From: JACJYC01 sp964558465
Lineage (GTDB): Bacteria; Bacteroidota; Bacteroidia; Chitinophagales; Saprospiraceae
DNA length: 64,000 nt
NCBI GenBank assembly: GCA_964558465.1
Contig: CAZLEF010000030.1
Location: forward strand, 1-64,000
Reading direction: 5' to 3'
A program made the translations under genes and the position numbers. This document shows positions 36,385-44,933 of the stretch, one piece after another (the first letter of the stretch is position 1; each line of letters opens with the position of its first letter). Below the pieces are notes generated by a model. That model searched no databases, was not told the origin of the DNA, and saw nothing but the letters and a program-made list of their open reading frames with translations.

Positions 36385-38235
36385 ATGAAGAATTTACCTG
36401 CTTTTCAGTTGAACCGCAAATCCCGGTCTTTTATCCGGGCATTCGTTGGCCTCGTCTTGTTGTTCGCAGCCACCCTCGCCGCCTCCGGCCAGGATGCCCG
36501 CCTGGCACAACAGTATTTTCAGAACGGCGAATATGAAAAAGCCGCGGTTCTATTTGAAAAACTCTACGACCAGAATAACCGCAACCCTTATTTTTTTGAC
36601 CGTTACGTGGATTGCCTCCTGGCGCTGGAAGATTACGAAAAAGCTGAGGTCGCCATCAAAAAACAACTGAAAAAAGAGCCTCAGAACATCAATTTGTACG
36701 TCTCATACGGCAAATTGCTCGAACGCCAGTATAAAGACGAAGAAGCAGAAGGGCAATACCGGCTGGCCATCGACAACCTGCCCGCCAATCAATATGAAAT
36801 AACCCGGCTGGCCAATACCTTTATGTCCGCTACCAAATACGACCTGGCAACCGAGGTCTTTGAAAAAGGAGCGGCATTGTTGCGCGACCCCCGGATTTTT
36901 GCCTATAACCTGGGCGACCTCTACCGCCGCAAAGGCGATACCCCCAAAATGGTGGAAAGTTACCTGATCAGCCTGGAAGCTATGCCCGAGCGGCTGGAAA
37001 GCATGAAAGTCCTCTTCCAGCGGTTTTTATTGCCCGAAGAATACCGCGAACTTCAGACCCAATTGTATGCCCGGATCCAGCAAAACGACCAGGCCATCTA
37101 CTTCAGTGAACTGCTGACCTGGGTTTTTATCCAACAAAAAGACTATAAAAATGCCCTGCGGCAGGTAAAAGCCCTCGACAAACGCCTGGATGAGAACGGC
37201 GGTCGCATCTATACCCTGGGCGATATTGCCGCGACCGACCGCGCTTATGACGCCGCCATCGAGGCCTACGATTATGTCGTTGCCCAGAAAGGCCCCACTT
37301 CCAGCTTTTACCTCGATGCCAAACGCGAAAGCCTCCGTTGCCGCCGCCTCAAATTGACCGAAGGTTTCGATTTCTCCAGAGAAGAACTCCTGCAACTGGA
37401 AGGCCTTTACAATACCTTTCTCAATGAATTCGGCCGCTCAAAATCCACCGCCGCCATTATCCTCGAACTCGCAGAACTGGAAGCCCTCTACCTCAACAAC
37501 CTGGATAACGCCATCGCCATGCTCGATGAAATGATCCGGTACCCCAATGTCGACCGAAATGTCGAGGCTGTGGGCAAGATCAACCTCGCCGATTATTACC
37601 TCATGAAAGGCGAACGCTGGGAATCAACCCTGCTCTACTCCCAGGTGGATAAAGCCTTCAAGGAGGATGTCCTGGGCCACGAAGCCCGCTTCAGAAATGC
37701 AAAACTTTCTTATTACAACGGCGATTTCCAATGGGCGCAATCCCAGTTCGATGTCCTCAAAGCCTCGACTTCCAAACTCATCGCCAACGACGCCCTCGAC
37801 CTCTCCGTATTCATTATGGATAACCTCGGATTGGACAGCACCGCCACGGCCCTCGAAATGTTCTCCACCGCCGAACTGCTCGTTTTTCAGAACCGGTTCG
37901 ACGAGGCCTTTTCCCGACTGGACAGCATGCTCATCCTCTTTCCCGAACATAGCCTCGAAGATGACGTAATCTACCTGAAATCAAAGGTTTACCGGAAACA
38001 GCGCCAGTTTGATAAAATGGCCGAAAGCCTGCAAACCATTATCGACAAATACAAGGACGGCATCCGGGCCGACAATGCCATGTTCGAACTCGCCGAATTG
38101 TGCGAGCGCCAGCTCAACGATATCGAAAAGGCCAAAACACTTTACGAAACCCTGTTCATCGACTTTTCCGGGAGCACCTTCGCCGTGGAGGCCAGGAAGC
38201 GGTTCCGGGCTTTGAGGGGGGATAAGGTGCGGTAG
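36385..38235 (+). CDS. Exported tetratricopeptide-repeat protein
   Basis: 616 residues. An N-terminal basic segment and signal peptide (FVGLVLLFAATLAASGQ) precede helical repeats of TPR type over nearly the whole length (for example AQQYFQNGEYEKAAVLFEKL and AMFELAELCERQLNDIEKAK). Probably a periplasmic or outer-membrane scaffold. ATG 36385 is chosen because the longer open frame begins at a TTG and would place about 50 atypical residues before the signal peptide, across the terminator. No enzymatic domain seen. Confidence 0.82.
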   Translation: MKNLPAFQLNRKSRSFIRAFVGLVLLFAATLAASGQDARLAQQYFQNGEYEKAAVLFEKLYDQNNRNPYFFDRYVDCLLALEDYEKAEVAIKKQLKKEPQNINLYVSYGKLLERQYKDEEAEGQYRLAIDNLPANQYEITRLANTFMSATKYDLATEVFEKGAALLRDPRIFAYNLGDLYRRKGDTPKMVESYLISLEAMPERLESMKVLFQRFLLPEEYRELQTQLYARIQQNDQAIYFSELLTWVFIQQKDYKNALRQVKALDKRLDENGGRIYTLGDIAATDRAYDAAIEAYDYVVAQKGPTSSFYLDAKRESLRCRRLKLTEGFDFSREELLQLEGLYNTFLNEFGRSKSTAAIILELAELEALYLNNLDNAIAMLDEMIRYPNVDRNVEAVGKINLADYYLMKGERWESTLLYSQVDKAFKEDVLGHEARFRNAKLSYYNGDFQWAQSQFDVLKASTSKLIANDALDLSVFIMDNLGLDSTATALEMFSTAELLVFQNRFDEAFSRLDSMLILFPEHSLEDDVIYLKSKVYRKQRQFDKMAESLQTIIDKYKDGIRADNAMFELAELCERQLNDIEKAKTLYETLFIDFSGSTFAVEARKRFRALRGDKVR

Positions 38236-38313
38236 TGGTGCGACCTTTGTAGTACTAGTTCCGTGTATCGACTTCAATCCTCCGCCAAGATTTTACAAAA
38301 TATCTAGGAAACC

Positions 38314-39819
38314 TTAAAATGAAATTTTTAAGGCTTCAATTCCTTTTGGGGTGATGAAAAAAAGTTTAATAATCTCAATTGATTTATAATTTATCAATTC
38401 TTTTTGTTTCAAATACTCAATCTCATGACTTATATTTTCAAGAAATAATCCCTTAATAGCATTTTCTTCTAAGGGTTCCTGTCGAAGTGCTTCAAGAATT
38501 GATTGTTGCAGGTTTGATAAGGTAATATGTTCAACTTCAATTATTTCGGTAGAGCCATTCTTTGGAGTGTCCGGATGGATTTTGAAAATTGCAAGGAAGA
38601 AACTCCGCACTTCATCAGTTAACAAAATTGGTGCCGGAGAATCATTTTTTTTAAGTGCATCGACCATAGTTGGAATACCTGTTGCATATTTCTCTGCTAA
38701 CCGTAAATTTTTCAACCATTCTCCTAAACGGATGTTCCGATAATTTCTTGCTACAACTTTTAATTGTAGTAAGGCATTTTTATCTATTGGTGGCAACGGA
38801 CCTGGATAACTAAGTATTTCAATTCTTCTATCTGTACCGGCTTTATAAATTCTAATTTCGTTTGGAGTTGGATTTTCATAACTCCTATGATACAATGCGT
38901 TTACAACAGCTTCTTCAAGCGCAGAATAGGGGTAATTAAAAAATCTGTCGACCTCCGGTTTATTTGACTCTTTTCTAGTGTATTGTTTTATTACTGTTGA
39001 ATCAAGGTAACCCATTATTTGTCGAATTTGATTTTGAATGGGGCCTTTAAAAGATTTTTCAGAATATTGCGTCCCTGCCTCGTTTTCAAACTCAACAATG
39101 TTTGTTTTGCAACCCTCGAAAAACTTATCAGGTTCTTTACAAAATAAAAGTAAACCTACATTTAATGGTTTAAGATTTTCTATTTGCCCTCTTGCAATTT
39201 GCATTTTTACACTTAATTCTTCAATTGACATTTTTGGTGCATCATGGTATAATTGGCTTTTAACTTCTTGTAAATATGAGAGAATAAGCCCAAAATCTAA
39301 ATCATTAAGGCTTGCTTTTATATTTATTCTATCATCGAAGTGTCTGTAAGACGCTAACTCTCGTAATTCACTTTCTAATTCAGGTGTGGCTGGAATAGTT
39401 GCGGAAGCAGGTCTTACATAAATTTTACGTTGCCCTTTTTCTCCTAATTCACTAGGTGCATTGTAGGGTCTTTCTTCACCCGTTGTTACCCAAATAACTA
39501 TAATGTGTTTTCCTTGAAACAAAATAGGTTCAATTACCGGAATAATATTTGGTTTTATTTGGAAACAAAGATTCAAAAATTCTTTTTGTATTGGGTCAAT
39601 TTGATTATCATTTAACCCCACTGGTGGTAAACTTGCAACACCATCTTTTTCATCAATACCAATAATAATATATCCGCTACCATATTCTCTAATATCATTT
39701 GCAAATGCACAAATTGAATGAATAACTTCTTTCGGATTCCATCCTCGTTTAAATTCAATCCTCACAGATTCTACTGTTCGTGCATTTATTAAGTCGTCAA
39801 TATTAACAGGTAGTGCCAT
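38314..39819 (-). CDS. AlbA_2 (Schlafen-type) domain ATPase/regulator, last gene of the HerA-NurA operon
   Basis: 501 residues. N-terminal AlbA_2/Schlafen-like domain (about 16-140; ESVRIEFKRGW, ICAFAND, GYIIIGID), a central GHKL-type HATPase_c_4 region (about 290-400; EEAVVNALYHRSY as the N-box, IEILSYPGPLPP as the second box), and a C-terminal winged-helix-like part (about 430-501). Similar proteins are annotated as RecG-like or as transcriptional regulators, and AlbA_2 proteins occur in phage-defence contexts. It begins 3 bp after the methyltransferase-like gene ends. It may be an effector, sensor or regulator; no role is proven. Confidence 0.82.
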   Translation of the reverse strand: MALPVNIDDLINARTVESVRIEFKRGWNPKEVIHSICAFANDIREYGSGYIIIGIDEKDGVASLPPVGLNDNQIDPIQKEFLNLCFQIKPNIIPVIEPILFQGKHIIVIWVTTGEERPYNAPSELGEKGQRKIYVRPASATIPATPELESELRELASYRHFDDRINIKASLNDLDFGLILSYLQEVKSQLYHDAPKMSIEELSVKMQIARGQIENLKPLNVGLLLFCKEPDKFFEGCKTNIVEFENEAGTQYSEKSFKGPIQNQIRQIMGYLDSTVIKQYTRKESNKPEVDRFFNYPYSALEEAVVNALYHRSYENPTPNEIRIYKAGTDRRIEILSYPGPLPPIDKNALLQLKVVARNYRNIRLGEWLKNLRLAEKYATGIPTMVDALKKNDSPAPILLTDEVRSFFLAIFKIHPDTPKNGSTEIIEVEHITLSNLQQSILEALRQEPLEENAIKGLFLENISHEIEYLKQKELINYKSIEIIKLFFITPKGIEALKISF

Positions 39820-39822
39820 TGT

Positions 39823-40728
39823 TTATTTTGAGATTGAAAGTTCGTTAATACAATCGGCTGTAGCAATGGGCTTTTCTACTTTGTAATGTCTCCTTAACAT
39901 TCCATGAAACTTGCTGCCCAGCCAGGTTTCTTGTTTTAAATTTAGCCAAAACGAATCCACAGTTTCATTGTGTGCTCTTAATGCAGCTATTTTTACTGCC
40001 TTGTCAAGCTCATCACTCATTTCATCTACACCTAGCGGAAGTGGATTTGAACCAATATCTCGATGCATGAATAATCTTCTCAAAACATCGTCTCTTTTAA
40101 ATCTCATGGAATGAAATTCTCCATGTGTAATTACAACATGTTTCGGGTTTAAAAGTACTAAGAATGTTGGCAATGATGGGATTGTAGATCCACAAGTGTC
40201 TAAATCAATCACATCGATATTTATTCTGTTTACTTTTAAATCAGCAGCGGCATCGATAGCATCTCCTAGAAAAAAGAAAATTTCCTTTTTCCCTTTTACA
40301 TAAACTTTCCAACGATTTCCTTCGGAATCTTTCTTTGTGAACCCATTTTTCTTAGCCGATTTTTCAAATTGGCTAAGTTTTGATTTCATAAACTCAGAGG
40401 CAAAAACCTTTTCAGCCACTTCAATCCATTTAAAAGTCTGATGACCAGCCCCTGCATAAGCATCGAATACGATTTTTGGTTTTACATTTTTGGCGATTTG
40501 AGTTGTAAAATTTTCTTTTTCTTCTCTATAAACTGCTCCAAATAAATCGTGCTTGATACGCAATTTTCTCACTTTGCTTTTTATACTTGGTAGAGTCCTT
40601 TCTGGAAAAAGTTTTTTTAATTTATTTAAATCGAAAGATTCATTTTTCAAGAAACGAAGAAGAATTATCTCGTCTTCTTTACTCCAAGTTATTGGTACAG
40701 TATATGCAATTCGCCTTTGAAGTTTCAT
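39823..40728 (-). CDS. SANT/Myb-like DNA-binding plus methyltransferase-like protein
   Basis: 301 residues. Residues 12-58 fit a Myb/SANT-type helix-turn-helix (ITWSKEDEIILLRFL ... LPSIKSKVRKL). Residues 83-215 fit a class I SAM-dependent Rossmann fold: motif I VFDAYAGAGHQT (87-98), an acidic residue in the next strand (SEF, 111-113), a GDA turn (155-157), and DLDTCGS (175-181) at the catalytic motif IV position. The last resembles the DLDPFGS of Trm1-type tRNA methyltransferases and not the NPPY/DPPY of DNA amino-methyltransferases, so the target base, or whether it is active at all, is open. It is wedged between herA and the AlbA_2 gene. Confidence 0.65.
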   Translation of the reverse strand: MKLQRRIAYTVPITWSKEDEIILLRFLKNESFDLNKLKKLFPERTLPSIKSKVRKLRIKHDLFGAVYREEKENFTTQIAKNVKPKIVFDAYAGAGHQTFKWIEVAEKVFASEFMKSKLSQFEKSAKKNGFTKKDSEGNRWKVYVKGKKEIFFFLGDAIDAAADLKVNRINIDVIDLDTCGSTIPSLPTFLVLLNPKHVVITHGEFHSMRFKRDDVLRRLFMHRDIGSNPLPLGVDEMSDELDKAVKIAALRAHNETVDSFWLNLKQETWLGSKFHGMLRRHYKVEKPIATADCINELSISK

Positions 40729-40730
40729 GT

Positions 40731-42560
40731 CTATTTTTCTGAATTTGCTTTTAATTCTAAATTTTTTCTAAATGATTCCATGGGTTCATGTGGTAATGGT
40801 GGTGCTACGCTGTGAACTCTAATCCAATCAGGTGTTCCATTGAAAGGGCTTTGAATCCAGAATTGACCTTGTCCAAAACTGTTGGCAATATATTCCAATC
40901 CATCATCTAAAAAAGCATACTTTGCATTTTTGGGATTTATTTTCATTACAATCCTTGTTGGACATTGCTCGGGAACGATTTCGTGAAGGTCTTTAGGGTT
41001 CTGAGTGCTAAGAATTAAATTAATTCTGAATTTACGACCTTCCCTTGCAAGTTTTTCAAAGTTTGAACGTAACCGTTCAAATACACCAGGAGATCCAAAA
41101 GTGTTTGGCTTTGCAGGAATGATTTGATGAGCTTCATCAAAAAACACATAGGTATTGCTCATTTCTTTTTTGTTCTCGTAAAGCCATTTTACCAACTGCA
41201 TTTCCCACATCAGTCTTTCGTCTTGATTCAAATGATCAAGGTAAAGTATAGTGGTTCCTGGCTCAGAGAATACATCAAGTGGATTTTGTTCAGTGTTTAA
41301 AGCCTCACTATCTATATCAAAATATCTTTTTAAATTGTTCAGTGCTCTGCGTGCCGCTTCGAATGTGCTCCTATAGTATGAAATACCACTGGTTGGTAAC
41401 ACAATAGTGCTTCCTTGATTGCCACTTAATAGTCGGTTCATAGCGGTGTCTAATCTTTGGATCGTGGCTTTTTCCCCTCTATTTCTAATACTTTCAGCTA
41501 CGTCATCCAATAAGCCTGGAGCTTGTTCTGATGAAATTCTATATAAGTATTCAACATCAGATGGATTATTTAAGTCCTGAAACCTCAAACTAATTTCGTT
41601 AACTTTTACACCTCTATTGTTTGCTAGTCGCTTTAAGCGTATAAGGTCTTCCTCTTGTTCGTCCTTCTTGATTTTTGGGATGACTAGCTGGAAGGGTTCA
41701 AGGTGTTTCTTAGCCTGTTCTTTGGATTCTATGGGGACTTTATTCTGCCAAATCAACTGTGGTTTCAAAATATTTTCTTTTCCAGTTTCATCTGTAAAAT
41801 CCCAAAATAAAAGTTGAGAAATATCACCTTGAACATCTGTTAAAATAACTCTGTCAGTGCTTTTGTTCTTCCTGATTTGGTAAGCTAAATTTTTTAGTAA
41901 AACTGTTTTTCCAGAACCACTTTCACCTACAATAAAAACATGTTTGTTGTCTAAATTTTCAATGTCCCATCGATAATGTAGAAAATTTCCACCAGTTTCA
42001 TAAGGAGTATTCCCAAAACCAATCATCCCTAATTCTAATCCTTGTTCTTTTATGTTTAAAATTTGTTCTAATGAAGGCGAAGGATCATTTTTAATACTTG
42101 TAACATTGGGAAATATCAATTTACTAATGGCAGAAGGAGGTCTTTGAATTGCGGACGAAATAAATTTATGGTTTGAAGGGTCGTTGCTTACCATTTCACG
42201 GAGCAATTCAACCTTTATTATCATTGGTTGATGCGTATGTGGTCCATTCAAATCATCTAATGGTTTCATAATTAAATTTAAATCATACTTTAGGTCTGAG
42301 TGATACAATAAACTTTGCCTTTCTGGATTAAAAGGAGAAATGATTTTAAGGCCTGCCACCCTGCACGCAATCCACAAATTTTGATTATCTCTCCTGTCCC
42401 AAATTAACGCTGTCGCACCGAGCGCCAACGAAGGCATATTATTTGGATCATGGATAATATATTCCGCAAAAGCTCCTCTTTCATCAACTCCAAATGGAGA
42501 GTTAACATCATGATAAGGCCTTGCGTAAAATTTCCCGAGATCTGTAATCGGTTTTTCCAT
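40731..42560 (-). CDS. herA: HerA-family hexameric DNA translocase/ATPase
   Basis: 609 residues. An N-terminal beta-barrel-like part (HAS-barrel, about 20-100) precedes a RecA-fold core: Walker A GESGSGKT (212-219), Walker B YVFFDEAH (471-478), an arginine-containing LAREGRKF segment (504-511) and LILSTQNP (515-522) as sensor motif. HerA pumps double-stranded DNA and works with NurA in end resection; bacterial homologues recur in defence systems. It starts 1 bp after the nurA-like gene ends. AT content is far above that of the flanking genes. Confidence 0.88.
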   Translation of the reverse strand: MEKPITDLGKFYARPYHDVNSPFGVDERGAFAEYIIHDPNNMPSLALGATALIWDRRDNQNLWIACRVAGLKIISPFNPERQSLLYHSDLKYDLNLIMKPLDDLNGPHTHQPMIIKVELLREMVSNDPSNHKFISSAIQRPPSAISKLIFPNVTSIKNDPSPSLEQILNIKEQGLELGMIGFGNTPYETGGNFLHYRWDIENLDNKHVFIVGESGSGKTVLLKNLAYQIRKNKSTDRVILTDVQGDISQLLFWDFTDETGKENILKPQLIWQNKVPIESKEQAKKHLEPFQLVIPKIKKDEQEEDLIRLKRLANNRGVKVNEISLRFQDLNNPSDVEYLYRISSEQAPGLLDDVAESIRNRGEKATIQRLDTAMNRLLSGNQGSTIVLPTSGISYYRSTFEAARRALNNLKRYFDIDSEALNTEQNPLDVFSEPGTTILYLDHLNQDERLMWEMQLVKWLYENKKEMSNTYVFFDEAHQIIPAKPNTFGSPGVFERLRSNFEKLAREGRKFRINLILSTQNPKDLHEIVPEQCPTRIVMKINPKNAKYAFLDDGLEYIANSFGQGQFWIQSPFNGTPDWIRVHSVAPPLPHEPMESFRKNLELKANSEK

Positions 42561-42561
42561 T

Positions 42562-43875
42562 TCAATAATATTGTTCGGCTAATTCTAGGTTTTTATTACT
42601 CAATGCGGCTAAGGTTTGCTTTTCAAGCAATTCCTTTTCGTAATTTAATTGGCATAAATCATCTGCCACTAATTGTATGTATGGCGCTTTCCCCCCCAGT
42701 TCATGTTGCCATGCAACAACTGATATTGCCTCTGTTACAAGTTCCTTGTTCCTTTCCCACATAAAAAAGGGGATTTCGATTCGGATAAATGTTTGTGGTC
42801 TTGTTTTACCACGATAATAACAATTTAACGGTGTGAAATCATATGATAAGTCATTAAGTGCTTTTTTGCATACACCTTGTCTTTGAACAGGCACAGCTTT
42901 AATAAATGGTGTTCTATAACCGGGGTTTAAAATCCGTTGTAGCAAAAGGGAATCAGTTCCTATAGATTCTATATCTTCTAGCTTTACTTCATCATTAGGA
43001 AAATATATTTCAAGTAATTCAGGAAAAGAACATAGCGTTTCCAAGATCAATTTAGAATCATTTATTCGCTTTGATACGCCCAACAAAGTTTGATTATTCC
43101 AGTTCAAGATGGGTCTTAATCCTTCAATTGTATCAATTTCTGAACTACTTGTCGAGAAAATAGGTCCATCTTTTATGCAAACAGTTTTCTTGGCTTGGTC
43201 AACTTCAATCTCTTCTAGGCAAAGAAGTTCGAGCGCCTGTTGTAGTTTTACTGCCCAGCCTAAGGCATGAGACGAGGGGCTTTTATCATTTTTAGTATGA
43301 TCAAAACGTACCAAAAACGGTTTTGAAGAATCATCTTTTATATGTTTTAAAATTTTAACACTTTCATCTTTTTTTTCATTTTTAAGTTTAGTATTAGTGT
43401 GTTCAATAACAAACTCTTTGAAAATATTTCCATCCACTTCAGTAACAGCACAAGCATCCTTAGTCTTTTGGTAAAAATATGGAGGCTCTGTCCCTTTTGT
43501 ATATTTAAAATTCACTATTGCAGCCCTTGCCAAAATTAAATAAAAAGAATTTCTTTCAACCTTTTGATTTGAGCCATCTATACCGCAAATTATCATTCCG
43601 TCTAATTGATTAGAATTTGGTAATGTAATTTCTACAGGCAAAAAAGAATTTTCAATCCCATTAATCTCGATATTTCTATAAACTATGGGGTCATAGTTCT
43701 TATCCTTAGACGATTCGCCATTTTCGTTTAATTCTCTGGCTTTAAGTTCTGCCTCAGATAATGTTGCTAAATCATGAGGACCTCTTGGCGGTAATTTATT
43801 ATATGTATCTCCCTCCACCAAATTGTCGAGAACTCCATTGAAGGCATTGACCAAGTTTATGTTTATGTTGTCCAT
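42562..43875 (-). CDS. nurA: NurA-domain nuclease
   Basis: 437 residues. NurA metal-site motifs are seen: GIDGSNQ with Asp100, KDGPIF with Asp236, and LLGVSKR with Lys269. In the C-terminal motif, where NurA usually has an Ala-His pair, this protein has LVADDL, so the usual His is replaced by Asp. NurA is an RNase H-fold Mn-dependent nuclease driven by HerA. It is longer than archaeal NurA (about 330-350 residues), with an extra N-terminal segment of about 80 residues. It is 3 bp downstream of the regulator gene. Confidence 0.78.
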   Translation of the reverse strand: MDNININLVNAFNGVLDNLVEGDTYNKLPPRGPHDLATLSEAELKARELNENGESSKDKNYDPIVYRNIEINGIENSFLPVEITLPNSNQLDGMIICGIDGSNQKVERNSFYLILARAAIVNFKYTKGTEPPYFYQKTKDACAVTEVDGNIFKEFVIEHTNTKLKNEKKDESVKILKHIKDDSSKPFLVRFDHTKNDKSPSSHALGWAVKLQQALELLCLEEIEVDQAKKTVCIKDGPIFSTSSSEIDTIEGLRPILNWNNQTLLGVSKRINDSKLILETLCSFPELLEIYFPNDEVKLEDIESIGTDSLLLQRILNPGYRTPFIKAVPVQRQGVCKKALNDLSYDFTPLNCYYRGKTRPQTFIRIEIPFFMWERNKELVTEAISVVAWQHELGGKAPYIQLVADDLCQLNYEKELLEKQTLAALSNKNLELAEQYY

Positions 43876-43878
43876 ATA

Positions 43879-44085
43879 TTATTGAGTTGAAGCTAGTAGT
43901 TCTTTAATATCAACTTTTAAGAGCTTGGCTATTTCAACTAAAGTCTCGATAGTTGGCTGAGTAGTATTTGTACACCAGCGAGAAATGGTGGTTTCATGCA
44001 TATTCAGTTGTTCGGCTAACCATTTGTTAGTTTTCTGGTTTTCAACCAAAACAACTTTGATTCTATTTATTGACTTGTTAGTCAT
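43879..44085 (-). CDS. XRE-type helix-turn-helix regulator of the island
   Basis: 68 residues from ATG 44085. An XRE/Cro HTH covers nearly all of it: NKWLAEQLNMHETTISRWCT as the HTH, then PTIETLVEIAKLLKVDIKEL. An upstream in-frame start at 44118 would lie before the -7 promoter box, so 44085 is preferred. As the first gene of the operon it probably controls its own promoter and dampens expression of the nuclease genes. Confidence 0.82.
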   Translation of the reverse strand: MTNKSINRIKVVLVENQKTNKWLAEQLNMHETTISRWCTNTTQPTIETLVEIAKLLKVDIKELLASTQ

Positions 44086-44098
44086 ATTAATTAGCGTA

Positions 44099-44111
44099 TT
44101 GCGCAAATATA
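44099..44111 (-). promoter_or_regulatory. Promoter -7 box and possible operator of the HerA-NurA operon
   Basis: The minus strand reads TATATTTG at 44111-44104, exactly TAnnTTTG, giving a leader of only about 12 nt before the regulator ATG. The 8-bp palindrome TTGCGCAA (44099-44106) overlaps this box and could be the operator of the XRE protein. The -33 element is poor. Confidence 0.45.
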
Positions 44112-44118
44112 TTAACAT

Positions 44119-44479
44119 ATTTCGAAACTGTCTTTATCTTTGTATGATTTTTTCAATAAGAAGGCAAGAAGTTGTTGGTTTTATACGAACGTATTCAATA
44201 GATGGTTTACATGGATTAGTTTCTAGATGAGAATAATATTTTGGTCAAATGCTAGAAACGTAACCTCATGTACCCATCCACTTCTATCCCGATCTTCGTT
44301 GTTGAAATAGCTTCCAACCTAGTGTTAACAATCACGAAAAGTGGTTCTTCTTCAAAATTGTGTTAACTCCTGCGACGTCCTCACCGGATTTGCCGAGGAC
44401 AGGTTAACTCGGACCTCTACGGAATTTCTGCTGAGTGCAGACCTGCCTCCAGCAAAACTGATAAAATTTTGACAAGCCC
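44119..44479. other. Non-coding spacer between the AT-rich island and the ars operon
   Basis: No convincing gene. GTTAAC occurs three times (44324, 44362, 44403) at spacings of 38 and 41 bp, and a small hairpin GTCCTC ... GAGGAC lies at 44377-44400. No direct repeat matching the left edge of the island was found by eye. Confidence 0.45.
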
Positions 44480-44520
44480 TTGCGTTTTGAAAAATTTATC
44501 GTATTTTTGCGATGAAATAT
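44480..44520 (+). promoter_or_regulatory. Promoter and probable ArsR operator of the ars operon
   Basis: TTG (44480-44482), 19-nt spacer, TATTTTTG (44502-44509) matches the Bacteroidota promoter form. The dyad ATCG-N8-CGAT (44498-44513) spans the -7 element, where ArsR repressor would block transcription until arsenite binds. The arsR ATG is about 20 bp downstream. Confidence 0.6.
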
Positions 44521-44533
44521 CAAAACCGCTATA

Positions 44534-44857
44534 ATGGCCGTTCACAAAAAAGAAGCATTTACACGGGAAGACCAGGAACTGGCGGCGCTCGCCAAAGCCC
44601 TCTCCCATCCTGCCCGCATTGCCATCCTCAAAGTATTGGCCAGGCGGGAAACCTGCGTATGCGGCGAAATCGTGGAGGTGATGCCGCTGGCGCAAAGCAC
44701 CGTTTCACAACACTTGAAGGAATTGCTGAACGCCGGGCTGATCCAAGGCACAGTGGACGGCGCAAAGTCCTGTTATTGCATCAACCCGGCATCATTCATG
44801 CGGTTGGAACGGCTGCTCGGCACATTCATTTCCGATACAAAAGAGCGTTGTTGCTGA
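44534..44857 (+). CDS. arsR: ArsR-family arsenite-responsive repressor
   Basis: 107 residues. Winged helix with the classical features: LSHPARIAILKVL, the inducer site ETCVCGEIV (Cys41, Cys43) and recognition helix LAQSTVSQHLKELLNAGLI. Two extra cysteines end the protein. It is the first gene of an arsenic operon, and the operator-like dyad overlapping its promoter supports autoregulation. An overlapping longer frame in another phase is discarded. Confidence 0.93.
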   Translation: MAVHKKEAFTREDQELAALAKALSHPARIAILKVLARRETCVCGEIVEVMPLAQSTVSQHLKELLNAGLIQGTVDGAKSCYCINPASFMRLERLLGTFISDTKERCC

Positions 44858-44933
44858 GGTTGGTTTTTTGAATTTTTTTGCCTGAAACCATCGCATTTTT
44901 ACGATTATTTTTTGAACAATCAAATCATCTGTT

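Noticed and set aside
38314..39819. Identification as RecG helicase
   Set aside because: Similar proteins are often annotated as RecG-like, but there are no helicase motifs; the domains are AlbA_2 and GHKL-type.
38236..44500. Attachment-site direct repeats, integrase or tRNA flanking the AT-rich island
   Set aside because: No matching direct repeat, integrase gene or tRNA could be found by eye on either side, so the transfer mechanism is unknown.
44512..44871. 119-codon frame overlapping arsR
   Set aside because: Different phase from arsR, no domain, and arsR has a full winged helix with arsenite cysteines.
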